Of a DNA stretch of 64,000 bases, positions 24,082 to 35,720 are shown one piece after another. The translations under genes were made by a program, and so were the position numbers. Below the pieces are notes generated by a model. That model worked only from the letters and a program-made list of their open reading frames with translations, did not search any database and had not been told where the DNA came from. Source of the stretch: Leptodactylus fallax (Eukaryota; Chordata; Amphibia; Anura; Leptodactylidae); assembly GCA_947044405.1 (NCBI GenBank), contig CAMRHE010000133.1, positions 1,488,001 through 1,552,000 of the forward strand, written 5' to 3'. Within the stretch, counting starts at the first letter, position 1. The number at the start of each line of letters is the position of its first letter.

Positions 24082-25490
24082 ATGACCATGGATCTGACTA
24101 CGAATGCAGGAACTTTCTATGGTCTGGGACTTGTCAGAAACCAGCCATGATGTCCTTATTGTGTCCGGGTTATCTTCTCATACATGTAGTGTTTCCTGAT
24201 AACCAGCCATGATGTCCTTATTGTGTCCGGGTTATCTTCTCATACATGTAGTGTCCCTCCTGATAACCAACCATGATGTCCTTATTGTGGTTGGGTTATC
24301 TTCTCATACATGTAGTGTCCTCCTGATAACCAGCCATGATGTCCTTATTGCGTCTGGGTTATCTTCTCATACATGTAGTGTCCTCCTGATAACCAGCCAT
24401 GATGTCCTTATTGTGGTTGGGTTATCTTCTCATACATGTAGCGTCCCTCCTGATAACCAGCCATGATGTCCTTATTGTGGTCAGGTTATCTTCTCATACA
24501 TGTAGTGTTTCCTGATAACCAGCCATGATGTCCTTATTGTGTCTGGGTTATCTTCTCATACATGTAGTGTCCCTGCCTGATAACCAGCCATGATGTCTTT
24601 ATTGTGTCCGGGTTATCTTCTCATGCATGTAGTGTCCTCCTGATAACCAGCCATGATGTCCTTATTGTGTCTGGGTTATCTTCTCATACATGTAGTGTCC
24701 TCCTGATAACCAACCATGATGTCCTTATTGTGTCTGGGTTATCTTCTCATACATGTAGTGTCCTCCTGATAACCAGCCATGATCTCCTTATTGTGTCCGG
24801 GTTACCTTCTCATACATGTAGTATCCCTCCTGATAACTAGCCATGATGTCCTTATTGTGTCCGGGTTATCTTCTCATACATGTAGTGTCCTCCTGATAAC
24901 CAGCCATGATGTCCTTATTGTGTCCGGGTTATCTTATCATACATGTAGTGTCCTCCTGATAACCAGCCATGATGTCCTTATTGTGTCAGGGTTATCTTCT
25001 CATACATGTAGTGTCCTCCTGATAACCAGCCATGATGTCCTTATTGTGTCCGGGTTATCTTCTCATACATGTAGTGTCCTCCTGATAACCAGCCATGATG
25101 TCCTTATTGTGTCAGGGTTATCTTCTCATACATGTAGTGTCCTCCTGATAACCAGCCACGATGTCCTTATTGTGTCCGGGTTATCTTCTCATACATGTAG
25201 TGTCCTCCTGATAACCAGCCATGATGTCCTTATTGTGTCCGGGTTATCTTCTCATACATGTAGTGTTCTCCTGATAACCAGCCATGATGTACTTATTGTG
25301 TTCGGGTTATCTTCTCATACATGTAGTGTCCTCCTGATAACCAGCCATGATGTCCTTATTGTGGTTGGGTTATCTTCTCATACATGTAGTGTCCCTGCCT
25401 GATAACCTGACCACAATAAGGACACTATGGCTGGTTTTCTGACAAGTCCCAAACAATAGAAAGTTCCTACATTCGTGGTCATATCCAGTG
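24082..25490. repeat. 63-bp minisatellite enclosed by inverted repeats
   Basis: About 20 units of 63 bp (core ccagccatgatgtccttatt, then gtgtccgggttatcttctca, then tacatgtagtgtcctcctga). The array is framed by inverted ends: 24100-24165 (acgaatgcaggaactttcta, gggacttgtcagaaa) and 25403-25480 (its reverse complement). Since 63 is divisible by three, long plus-strand frames appear, including one of 207 residues at 24779-25402 made of a repeated 21-residue unit with HDVLIVSGLSSHTCSVLLI. Not a protein gene. The inverted ends suggest a MITE in which an internal segment was amplified. Confidence 0.9.
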
Positions 25491-25818
25491 GCAAGAAAGT
25501 CACCACTAAGATGATTAGAGGAAATTTTTTTGTCTGCAAAATTTAGAATTAGATATATATTTCCCAAAATGTTTAACTTTTACTTGTCTACAATTTGAAA
25601 TATGGTAGTGTTTAATGTTGATAGTTTAATCTTAAAATGCGCCATTAATATTTGATGTGTGAGGGATTGACTTCCATATCCTAAACAGTCAGCTGCATGA
25701 TGGGACCAATAAAGTCAATGGAACTGAGCTGCAGTATCTGGCACAGCCACAAACGTGTATGGTGCTGTGCCTAGATAAACAATGAAAAGAAAGGACAATT
25801 TACAAAGCCCTATCTTCT
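25491..25818. other. Non-coding stretch
   Basis: No feature recognised between the minisatellite and the next MITE. Confidence 0.4.
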
Positions 25819-26119
25819 TTAAAGGGAGTGTCACCAGAGCCTCAGCATATCACCCCAGCCCTGCACAGATAGGTTAGGGTCTCCTGGAATCAATGGTCTT
25901 TCCCCTTTGTGAATAGGTGCCTTGATTGGCGAGATATTGCTATTTGTATTAATATGCAAATGAACTCTTTGGAGCAATGAGGGTGTGGCTGATTACCTTT
26001 TTGGAGCAAAATTAACACCCTTTTTTTTCCTCTAAAGAGCTCATCTACATATTGCCAATAAAGGTGATATTTCAGTAACAAAGGCATGGATCCACAGAAG
26101 CATGCTGGGTTCCCTTTAA
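25819..26119. mobile_element. T2/Kolobok-type MITE, 301 bp
   Basis: TTAA at 25819-25822 and 26116-26119, with AGGGA inverted ends. The interior (tcaccagagcctcagcatat, cagataggttagggt, aatatgcaaatgaactcttt, ggagcaatgagg) recurs at 592-760 and 51480-51832. No coding capacity. Confidence 0.7.
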
Positions 26120-26829
26120 ACCAGGGTCAGAAACAAAATGAATTGTAAATATTTTAGTGCAAATATTTTTTCGGAACACAAAACCACAATGTTTAGTACC
26201 TCTGGAATAGCGGAAGAGAAATGAATTGCAAGATGTGAAAGAACAAGAAGACCTCATCAAAATAAAGAGCAGCCTCTTGTAACACAACTATAATCTGGAT
26301 ACAAAGGGTAAAGATGCAGAATGTACCAATTCTATCGCAGTTGACTCTTTCATGAATGGGGTGTTTTGAGCCTTGTTTTGAGCCTTGATATCTAGAGAAA
26401 AAAATTCACCTTTTCAAATGCTTTTCATATTTTTGGTTTTCATAGTCTACCTCAAACTTTTTTTTTCCTGTGTGTCTTATTAAAGGGGTTTAACATATTT
26501 AAATTTGTAAACAATTAAAAATAAAACATTTTTGCACATATTAATAATTAAAAATTTTGCAGAGTTTTAAACATTTTCTCTAACTATAAATAGTGGGGCC
26601 ACCACTGGCAATAGCTATGTTTTTTTTTTTTTGTTTTTCACCCGCTGCCACCAATTTTTTTATTATCCCTGTGCTGTGACATCATAGTGTCACAGCACAG
26701 GGATAGATGATAGCAGGACCACCGATGCTATTATCAGCGGTGGTCTCGCTATCACAGAGGGGCCACTGCCGCTATTGAATTCAATAGCGGCAGTGGCTCT
26801 CCTGTTATTGGCCCACAGGAGTGACAAGT
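26120..26829. other. Non-coding stretch with a cluster of hairpins
   Basis: No gene. At 26666-26797 three hairpins follow each other: 26666-26703 (15-bp stems, gtgctgtgac), 26717-26745 (stem GACCACCG/CGGTGGTC), and 26762-26797, a perfect 36-bp palindrome around GAATTC. The first has the same sequence as the 31-bp satellite unit further along. The block ends where the 46-bp satellite of locus 3 begins. Confidence 0.75.
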
Positions 26830-27950
26830 TTCTCTAGGAGCCCTGACAGTGTCATACACTATGTTTTATAGATAGGTTCCTAGGAGCCCTGACAGTGTTC
26901 TACACTATGTTTTATAGATAGGTTCCTAGGAGCCCTGACGGTGTTCTACACTATGTTTTATAGATAGGTTCCTAGGAGCTCTGACAGTGTTATACACTAT
27001 GTTTTATAGATAGGTTCCTAGGAGCCCTGACAGTGTTATACACTATGTTTTATAGATAGGTTCCTAGGAGCCCTGACAGTGTTCTACACTATGTTTTATA
27101 GATAGGTTCCTAGGAGCCCTGACGGTGTTCTACACTATGTTTTATAGATAGGTTCCTAGGAGCCCTGACAGTGTACTACACTATGTTTTATAGATAGGTT
27201 CCTAGGAGCCCTGACAGTGTCATACACTATGTTTTATAGATAGGTTCCTAGGAGCCCTGACGGTGTTCTACACTATGTTTTATAGATAGGTTCCTAGGAG
27301 CTCTGACAGTGTTATACACTATGTTTTATAGATAGGTTCCTAGGAGCCCTGACAGTGTTATACACTATGTTTTATAGATAGGTTCCTAGGAGCCCTGACA
27401 GTGTTCTACACTATGTTTTATAGATAGGTTCCTAGGAGCCCTGACGGTGTTCTACACTATGTTTTATAGATAGGTTCCTAGGAGCCCTGACGATGTTCTA
27501 CACTATGTTTTATAGATAGGTTCCTAGGAGCCCTGACAGTGTTCTACACTATGTTTTATAGATAGGTCCCTAGGAGCCCTGATGGTGTTCTACACTATGT
27601 TTTATAGATAGGTTCCTAGGAGCCCTGACAGTGTTCTACACTATGTTTTATAGATAGGTTCCTAGGAGCCCTGACAGTGTTCTACACTATGTTTTATAGA
27701 TGGGTTCCTAGGAGTCCTGACAGTGTTCTACACTATGTTTTATAGATAGGTACCTAGGAGCCCTGACAGTGTTCTACACTATGTTTTATAGATAGGTACC
27801 TAGGAGCCCTGACAGTGTTCTACACTATGTTTTATAGATAGGTTCCTAGGAGCTCTGACAGTGTTCTACACTATGTTTTATAGATAGGTTCTTAGGAGCC
27901 CTGACAGTGTCATACACTATGTTTTATAGATAGGTTCCTAGGAGTCCTGA
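26830..27950 (+). repeat. 46-bp satellite array, locus 3
   Basis: About 24 units of the same 46-bp satellite as at 19596, in the same orientation and more uniform. A variant (ggagctctgacag) recurs 322 bp apart (26976 and 27298), which equals seven units. Confidence 0.95.
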
Positions 27951-28754
27951 CTCCCCTGACTATAAGGATCTAAAATAAACGAGATGTACTATCTACCTTG
28001 CTTAAGCCTCAGTGGTATAGTCCATCTTAAAGTTATATCAGGGTCAAAACAATAAATAATAATATTCTGAAAACTTGATGGTGAAAGGTCTCAGCAGACA
28101 CATGTATTAACATATTTTCAACAAGATGTCATCTCTAAAACTCCTCCCAGAGTTATTCTCCTTTTATTGACCAAACCACATCTTTTTTTTTTAAATCTTA
28201 ACAGCAGGGTACAGAGTTTGTTCAAATACTATGTTTTCATATAGACTTTAGTAGACTTTCAAGTCTAGGCACACATCCTGCTATAAATCCAGAAGCCAAA
28301 CCAACATACAGTATAGTCAACACCATAAACTCCCAGTGACATCCCATTATCACTGTATTACAAATTATTAACCTCATTTTCTCAGGTCTGGTTCACCGGG
28401 TCCACCATCGTCTTGTAGATTGATGACCGTCATTCCTACCAGCTGCTGCTTAAGATACCAATCTGTGGTATTGAATTCCTCATGCAGCTTCTGTTTTGTT
28501 ACCTGTGGTATAATAAAAGCTTCCCATGTGGAAAAAAGTCTTTGTCTATGTGGCTTGTGTGAATCCAGTCTATTTTGGGTTTCCAAAGAAGTGAGATACG
28601 ATACACCACGTGAAATACACTTATGGAAGATGGTTTTCCTTGCCTTTGCTTCTAGAATCACCAGGAAGGAATTAGGAGGTCTAGCTACCCCTTTTCTGCA
28701 AAGAAATTACAAATAATGCCCACTCCATCGTTAATTGAAATATGATCCAAAGTA
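27951..28754. other. Non-coding stretch
   Basis: No gene recognised. Opposed frames of about 95 residues at 28374-28716 lie on both strands and have no domain. Confidence 0.4.
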
Positions 28755-29941
28755 CATAGAATTGGCCTGGAAAGGGGGACATTATATTGTGAGGAGCCTC
28801 AGGGGGGCATTACACTGTATAGAGTCACGGGGGGCATTATACTGTGTGAGACTACAAGAGGGACATTACACTGTGTTGTGCTACAAGTGACATATACTAT
28901 GTGGGGGTCACAAGGGGGACATTATACTGTGTAGAGTCATAAGGGGGGGCATTATACTATGTGGAACTACAAGGGGGGCATTATATTGTGTGGAGCCACA
29001 AAGCGGACATTACACTGTGTTGTGCTACAAGTGAATATTATATTATGTGGGGGGCACAGGGGTAACATTATACTGTATAGAGTCACAGGGGGTCATTATA
29101 CTATGTGGGGCTACAAGAGGGACATTATACTGTGTGTGGCCACAAGGGGGACATTATACTCTGCGGGGCCACAAGGGGGACATTACACTGTGTTGTGCTA
29201 CAAGTGACATATTATACTATGTGGGAGTCACAAGGGGGACATTATACTGTGTAGAGTCATTGGGGGGAATTATACAGTGTGGGACCACAAGAGGGACATT
29301 ACACTGTGTTGTGCTACAAGTGACATATTATACTATGTGGGGGTCACAAGGGGGACAGTATACTGTGTAGAGTCATAAGGGGGCACATTATACTATGTGG
29401 AGCTACAAGGGTGGCATTATATTGTGTGGGGCCACAAGGGGGACATTGCACTGTGCTGTGCTACAAGTGACATATTATACTATGTGGGGGTCACAGGGGT
29501 AACATTATACTGTGTAGAGTCACAGGGGGTCATTATACTATGTGGGGCTACAAGGGGGACATTATACTGTGTGTGGCCAAAAGGGAGACATTATACTCTG
29601 TGGGGCCATAAGGGGAACATTACACTTTGTTGTGCTACAAGGAATATATTATACTATGTGGGGGTCACAAGGGGGACACTATACTGTGTAGAGTCACTAG
29701 GGGGACATTATACTCTGCGGGGCCACAAGGGGGACATTACACTTTGTTGTGCTACAAGTGACATATTATACTATGTGGGGGTCACAAGGGGGACATTATA
29801 CTGTGTAGAGTCACTGGGGGGACATTATACTATGTGGGCTACAATGAGGACATTATACTGTGTGAATGACAGAAGCGGGTAGTGATCATCTGAAAAAGCC
29901 ATTATGCATTATGGCCTGGGGCGTTCCAGGCCAATTCTATG
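28755..29941. repeat. 29-bp minisatellite between 17-bp inverted repeats
   Basis: Nearly forty degenerate units of about 29 bp (core gacattatactgtgtggg plus a variable ccacaaggg part) occupy 28775-29875. They are framed by a perfect 17-bp inverted repeat, catagaattggcctgga at 28755-28771 and its complement at 29925-29941. Mock proteins in plus frames (for example 29397-29882) come from the repeat. The core shares cattatactgtgtgggg with the 15285 array, so both derive from one ancestor. Confidence 0.9.
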
Positions 29942-30943
29942 TCCCCTTTCGATGAATATTAATGCACCCGTAGAACCAGTTCCCTTTGCAGCCATTGAGA
30001 TACCGAGTCTTGTATGATAAGAATGTGGTTTTCACAGTTTCTGGCACCATATGATGGAATAATCAATAATCATCTGGCAAGTATGGTTGTACAAATGAGC
30101 CCTTAGGGTGACCAAGACAGATGTAAAATGTGCTGCTAAATTGTAAAAATGCACAATTCACATGAGCAAAGTATGTGCAAATAAAGCACAAATAACAAGG
30201 TTCTATAGTGAATAAAGATCAGGGCCATATAGAGGATGAAACAAAAAATGTTCACCTCTTTGCAACCTTCATTAAGTGCTGCTCCACCTGACTCTGGCAC
30301 AGTCAGAATTTCTTCTCTAGCCCCCTCCATTTCTGAGTAATTGATGCTGTTAAGGTCCAGCATCCAATAGGGTGGTCCTAGGCTGGTATAGAGAGTTAGG
30401 GACCGCCCACCTGACAGTAAAGAGCCTAGTGAGCATATTCGGTGCTGAAGCTAACAGCAGTGATTGCTCAGGAATGGTGGGAGTTAGAGAGAAAATGCCA
30501 ACTGTGCTGGAATCAGATGTGAAAGGTCCTTATTAAGAACATTTTTAGGACAGCATGTCGGCTAAAACTGAAAAACCTATTGGACCCTGAATACGTTGCG
30601 TCCTATAAACCTCAATGAGTTAAGTTTTTCTGCATTTTTCAGACTGGTGATCCCTCTATGAGTTTTTTATTATTATGTTTTGCCTTTGCTTGTGTTTGTT
30701 ATGTCTTGCTATTATAGTAATTATAGTAATTGTCCCTATTTCTGTCTATATATACTTTGGTAACGCCGACAGTTTATGCTAGCTGTAATCTGCAGCCATT
30801 CAGAACGGGATCCACCCCATCCCTGCGGTGCCATTATTACCATCGTCTACAAATTCTTATTATTATTTAGCTGGAACAGAGTAATTTTATGGACATGCAT
30901 TTACTCATTTTACCTTTTGTGGGTGTTTTGGCTTTTAATAATG

Positions 30944-30945
<2 letters not shown>
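29942..30945. other. Non-coding stretch
   Basis: No gene recognised. A minus-strand frame at 30136-30363 has no domain. Confidence 0.4.
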
Positions 30946-30980
<35 letters not shown>

Positions 30981-31075
30981 GTTGTTGTTATTATTATTAT
31001 TACTACTACTACTATTATTACTATTATTGTTGTTATTATTATTATTATTACTATTATTATTATTATTTTGTATGG
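30946..31075. repeat. (TTA)n/(TTG)n/(CTA)n microsatellite
   Basis: An interrupted trinucleotide tract of about 130 bp. Open frames over it give runs of Leu, Tyr or Asn and are artefacts. Confidence 0.97.
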
Positions 31076-31565
31076 TAGTTGCCTTTTGCATTTTATCACA
31101 TTTTTGACATTCTATCCAAGTCACTATTCCCATTCTTTGTGGTTTTATCTTATCACAATCACTTCTTTTCTTCATTATTACTTATACCATACGTTCCCAT
31201 ACACACCACATCTATCATGCTTTTGTAGTTTGTCTTCATTGCAGTAGCACAGTCCTCATGTCAATACTGTTGCACTTACATAACTCATATATGTTCCCTA
31301 GTGTGTGCATGAGGGGCAATACCTCCACACACTCTCCTGATGGTACCTGAGGCTAGTCTCAGCCACTCAAGGCAAATTTCCAGGTCTCTGGATGTTTTTG
31401 TGTTTGGCTAAGCTCCGTGGCCTTCTCTAACCTCAGCAATGTGTTCTGTGGGTTGTTAGGGCACTTACTGTATGCTATGGATGTGCTTCTTCACTGGCAA
31501 CCACTGGTGATGTTCTCTGTTAAGAATAATCTTTTCTGCAAGCTTGCGGAGCCCAATGATCTGGG
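31076..31565. other. Non-coding stretch
   Basis: Nothing recognised between the microsatellite and the 31-bp satellite. Confidence 0.4.
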
Positions 31566-32052
31566 GTGTTTATTATCACTGTAAAGTGACATCACCATGT
31601 TTATTATCTCTGTACTGTGACATTGCTGTGTGCCTTATCCCTGTATTGTGACATCACTGTATTTAGTATCCCTGTGCTGTGACATCACTGTGTGTATTAT
31701 CTCTGTGCTGTGACATCACTGTGTGTATTATCCCTATACTGTGACATCACTGTGTTTATTATCTCTGTACTGTGACATCACTGTGTGTATTATCTCTGTA
31801 CTGTGACATCACTGTGTGTATTATCCCTGCACTGTGACATCACTGTGTATATTATCCCTGTACTGTGACATCACTGTTTATATTATCCCTGTCCTGTGAC
31901 AACACTGTGTGTATTATCCTTGTACTGTGACATCACTGTGTTTATTATCTCTGTACTGTGACATCACTGTGTGTATTATCTCTGTACTGTGACATCACTG
32001 TGTGTATTATCTCTGTACTGTGACATCACTGTGCGTATTATCTATGTACTGT
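31566..32052 (+). repeat. 31-bp satellite array, part 1
   Basis: About 16 units of 31 bp with core tccctgtactgtgacatcac and tgtgtgtattat. The array is cut by an inserted element at 32053 and resumes in phase at 32863. The unit contains GTGACATCAC, whose ends can pair. Confidence 0.95.
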
Positions 32053-32862
32053 CCAAAAAAAAACCCCTTATATGCTTGACAACAAAATTGATATTCCAAC
32101 ACAAAAAGAATTAATCAAGAAAAAACAAAAAATCTCAAAAATATATAAAATATATATTTATTAATAAAAATGTAATAAATAATACATATATATACCAAAT
32201 CTAATAATACAGGTGACACAGACAAAAGATAAGACACAACACAAGACACATGTGTCACATAAAGAGGATCAAAAAAGTACAAAAGATATATAAGGATGAC
32301 AATATATAAATAATGGCCCAAGATATATGACTAGTACTGAAAATACAACAATTGCAAACCATATATAGATATCTAGATAGGGAATTTTACCCAATCAACA
32401 GTAGTTGAATGCCATATAGACAAAAGAATATATATGGAAATGCAAAAAGACACTATCCATATACTGCTTAGATATATTACTAGATATTAGTATATACTAT
32501 ATATACAAAAGACAAGCAATGATAAATGGAAAGCATATCAAACAAACCAATGAATAAATATGAAATGATGATGATTACCTGTAGCCATTATAAAAACAAA
32601 ATTGAGCCCCAGTGAACACAAAAGGTATGCGTGGAAACGCACCTCAATGCGTTTCGCTAAAAAGCTTCCTCAGGAGGTGTAGTGACCAGCAAAAGGGTGA
32701 GGTATATATAGAGACCCCCAAAATATGTGAAACCAGCTGTGAGTAATAGCGCATGACGCCGTGATGGCCATAGCGAAAACAGCCAGGCGCATGCGCAGTA
32801 ACGAGCAGTCGCGTCATTTGACACGCAACTCACAAGCACTTGATAGCGCTTAGCTGATCTCG
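32053..32862 (-). mobile_element. Hammerhead-bearing element inserted in the satellite
   Basis: An 810-bp AT-rich insertion that interrupts the 31-bp satellite (tgtactgt before, gtgacatcac after). On the minus strand it contains an NRF1-type GCGCATGCGC (32787-32796) followed by a hammerhead (32624-32683), the same order as in the arms of the large PLE. No coding capacity. It is probably a non-autonomous PLE relative; duplication at the ends is too short to be sure. Confidence 0.7.
32636..32683 (-). ncRNA. Hammerhead motif with strong stem I
   Basis: Minus strand reads CTGAGGA (32673-32667), a short stem II GCT-TTTT-AGC, then GAAA (32655-32652) and ACGCATT. The six bases before the core (CACCTC) pair perfectly with GAGGTG after it, giving a clear stem I. 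Stem III, ACGCAT, is one base away from the palindrome ACGCGT of the large PLE, so folding may be weakened. Confidence 0.75.
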
Positions 32863-33893
32863 TGACATCACTGTGTGTATTATCCTGTACTGTGACATCA
32901 CTGTGTGTATTATCCCTGTACCGTGACATCACTGTTTGTATTATCCCTGTACTGTGACATCACTGTGTGTATTATCCCTGTACTGTGACATCACTGTGTT
33001 TATTATCCCTGTACTGTGACATCACTGTATATATTATCCCTGTACTGTGACATCACTGTGTGTATTATCTCTGTACTGTGACATCACTGTGTGTATTATC
33101 CCTGTACTGTGACATCACTGTGTGTATTATCTCTGTACTGTGACATCACTGTGTGTATTATCCCTGTACTGTGACATCACTGTGTGTATTATCTCTGTAC
33201 TGTGACATCACTGTGTGTATTATCCCTGTACTGTGACAACACTGTGTGTATTATCTCTGTACTGTGACATCACTGTGTGTATTATCTCTGTACTGTGACA
33301 TCACTGTGTGTATTATCTCTGTACTGTGACATCACTGTGTGTATTATCCCTGTACTGTGACATCACTGTGTGTATTATATCTGTACTGTGACATCACTGT
33401 GTGTATTATCCCTGTACTGTGACATCACTGTGTGTATTATCTCTGTACTGTGACATCACTGTGTGTATTATCCCTGTACTGTGACAACACTGTGTGTATT
33501 ATCTCTGTACTGTGGCATCACTGTGTGTATTATCTCTGTACTGTGACATCACTGTGTGTATTATCTCTGTACTGTGACATCACTGTGTGTATTATCCCTG
33601 TACTGTGACATCACTGTGTGTATTATCTCTGTACTATGACATCACTGTGTTTATTATCCCTGTACTGTGACATCACTGTATATATTATCCCTGTACTGTG
33701 ACATCACTGTGTGTATTATCTCTGTACTGTGACATCACTGTGTGTATTATCTCTGTACTGTGACATCACTGTGTGTATTATCCCTGTACTGTGACATCAC
33801 TGTGTGTATTATCCCTGTACTGTGACATCACTGTGTGTATTATCCCTGTACTGTGACATCACTGTGTATATTATCCCTGTACTGTGACATCAC
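32863..33893 (+). repeat. 31-bp satellite array, part 2
   Basis: About 33 units continuing the array at 31566. Units alternate between tatctctg and tatccctg variants, giving a 62-bp dimer pattern over long stretches. Interrupted again at about 33894 by a small inverted element; traces of the satellite reappear at about 34245-34285. Confidence 0.95.
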
Positions 33894-34244
33894 TATTTCC
33901 TTAGACTACGTAGACAAGAGAATTGATGCAAACAAGAGTGATTTATTCACTTGAGTAATGCATAGAGTATAATGTGACGTTTTGGTCTTTTTCAGACCCT
34001 CATCAGACTCTGGAAGAAGTAAGGTAAGTATAAAGATGATCACATATAGTGGTGGATGAGCTGCAAGTGGAATAGCGGGTATCTGAACAGGACCAAAATG
34101 TCACATTATACTTTACACATTACTCAATAAATCACTCTTGTTTGCATCAATTCTCTTGTCTACGGAGTCTGCTATGGATACTGTTTAAGGGTTGAGACCC
34201 TCCTCTGTGCTAACTGGATGTGCAATCCAAACCCTTTACTGAAG
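33894..34244. mobile_element. Miniature inverted element with decayed hammerhead
   Basis: Inverted arms about 33900-33995 and 34081-34190 share acaagagaattgatgcaaac, aagagtgattta and aatgtgacgttttggtc. The minus strand of the left arm reads CTGATGA (34006-34000), stem II GGTC/GACC, then AAAA where GAAA is expected, then ACGT and C. The lost G of the core would abolish catalysis. It sits inside the 31-bp satellite. Probably a very short PLE derivative. Confidence 0.65.
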
Positions 34245-34285
34245 TGACATCACTATAAATTATTTCCATACTGTGACATTAATGG

Positions 34286-35154
34286 ACGTATAAAAAGTCA
34301 CACACTAGTAACGAAATGTGTCACCGACTTAGTAACATTGGCCCAGGTTCACATTGTTTGCTGTACTTTATGCTCATACACCAAGGAGAAGGTGAATCAG
34401 TCTGCCATGGCACTGAGAAGAAATCCTTACAAGAGTATCTGCTTACAAACTAGCAGTGCGGTGATCTGACGTAAGCGTCTGTACAATATGTAAATATACT
34501 TTGGAGATATCTGTGCTGCTCCCCGCCGAGCTCTGCTGGTGTTTAGCAGTATGTGACATTTGCATCCTACAGCATTTCATAGATCTTTGCAGTCCAGAGA
34601 GTGACCCATATATTTTATCTATTCATTATGTACTGTATGTCTATTTCTAACACATTATTTATGGGCTTATATATTTACTGGGACTGTACAGTTACTTGTA
34701 AGAGAATATACAATGCATTGCCTCCACACATGGAATGCTACATCATATGGCCACCATTCTATCTACAATATAACTTTGTATGTGACACAGCCTAGTTAAT
34801 TGATATGTCCCATTCATTAGGATGTGCAGTCACACATTACATTAGCTCTTTCCCTGCACCATCACATTTAAGGTCATTTTACTATGTGGGTCTTCTGACA
34901 TTTATGAATTCTGCAATTTTTCTATCTACATATTTAATCTCTGTGTGAATGTAAAAGAATCAGATTAATTGGACCAGTCTGATATGAGCTGTATGTGGGA
35001 TGTGACTGAGCAGAGTGCAGGATCACCAAATGGAAATTTTTTTTTTTTATTAAGGATGAATAAAGCTATGGATTAATATTTTTTATATATCACTGACTGA
35101 GCGTCTTGTCTATTTCCTCTATTTTCTATTGTCTTTTTCTTTATATTTAGTGTG
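34286..35154. other. Non-coding stretch
   Basis: No gene recognised between two parts of the 31-bp satellite. A T run lies at about 35037-35049. Confidence 0.4.
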
Positions 35155-35720
35155 CTTATTATCTCTTTACTGTGACATCACTGTGTCTATTTTCCCTGTT
35201 CTGTGATATAACTATATTTATTATCTCTGTACTGTGACATCACTGTGTGTATTATCCCTGTACTGTGACATAACTATATTTATTATCTCTGTACTGTGAC
35301 ATCACTGTGTGTATTATCCCTGTACTGTGACATCACTGTGTATATTATCCCTGTACTGTGACATCACTGCGTGTATTATCCCTGTACTGTGACATCACTG
35401 TGTGTATTATCCCTGTACTGTGACATCACTGTGTATATTATCTCTGTACTGTGACATCACTGTGTATATTATCCCTGTACTGTGACATCACTGCGTGTAT
35501 TATCCCTGTACTGTGACATCACTGTGTGTATTATCCCTGTACTGTGACATCACTGTGTTTATTATACCTGTACTGTAACATAACTATATTTATTATCCCT
35601 GTACTGTGACATCACTGTGTTTATTATCTCTGTAATGTGACATTACTGTGTGTATCATCCCTGTACTGTGGTATCACTATGTTTATCATCCTTGTATTAT
35701 AACATCATTGTGTTTATTAT
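35155..35720 (+). repeat. 31-bp satellite array, part 3
   Basis: About 18 units of the same 31-bp satellite, more degenerate at both ends. Together with parts 1 and 2 it suggests one ancestral array split by insertions or by a copied spacer. Confidence 0.92.

Noticed and set aside
24779..25402. Open frame of 207 residues with a repeated 21-residue unit
   Set aside because: It is the direct result of a 63-bp tandem repeat without stops; neighbouring units break the frame and no domain is present.
28959..29882. Plus-strand frames of 82-161 residues
   Set aside because: They follow the 29-bp minisatellite and have no domain.
30776..31175. Poly-Leu, poly-Tyr and poly-Asn frames
   Set aside because: Readings of a trinucleotide microsatellite on both strands.
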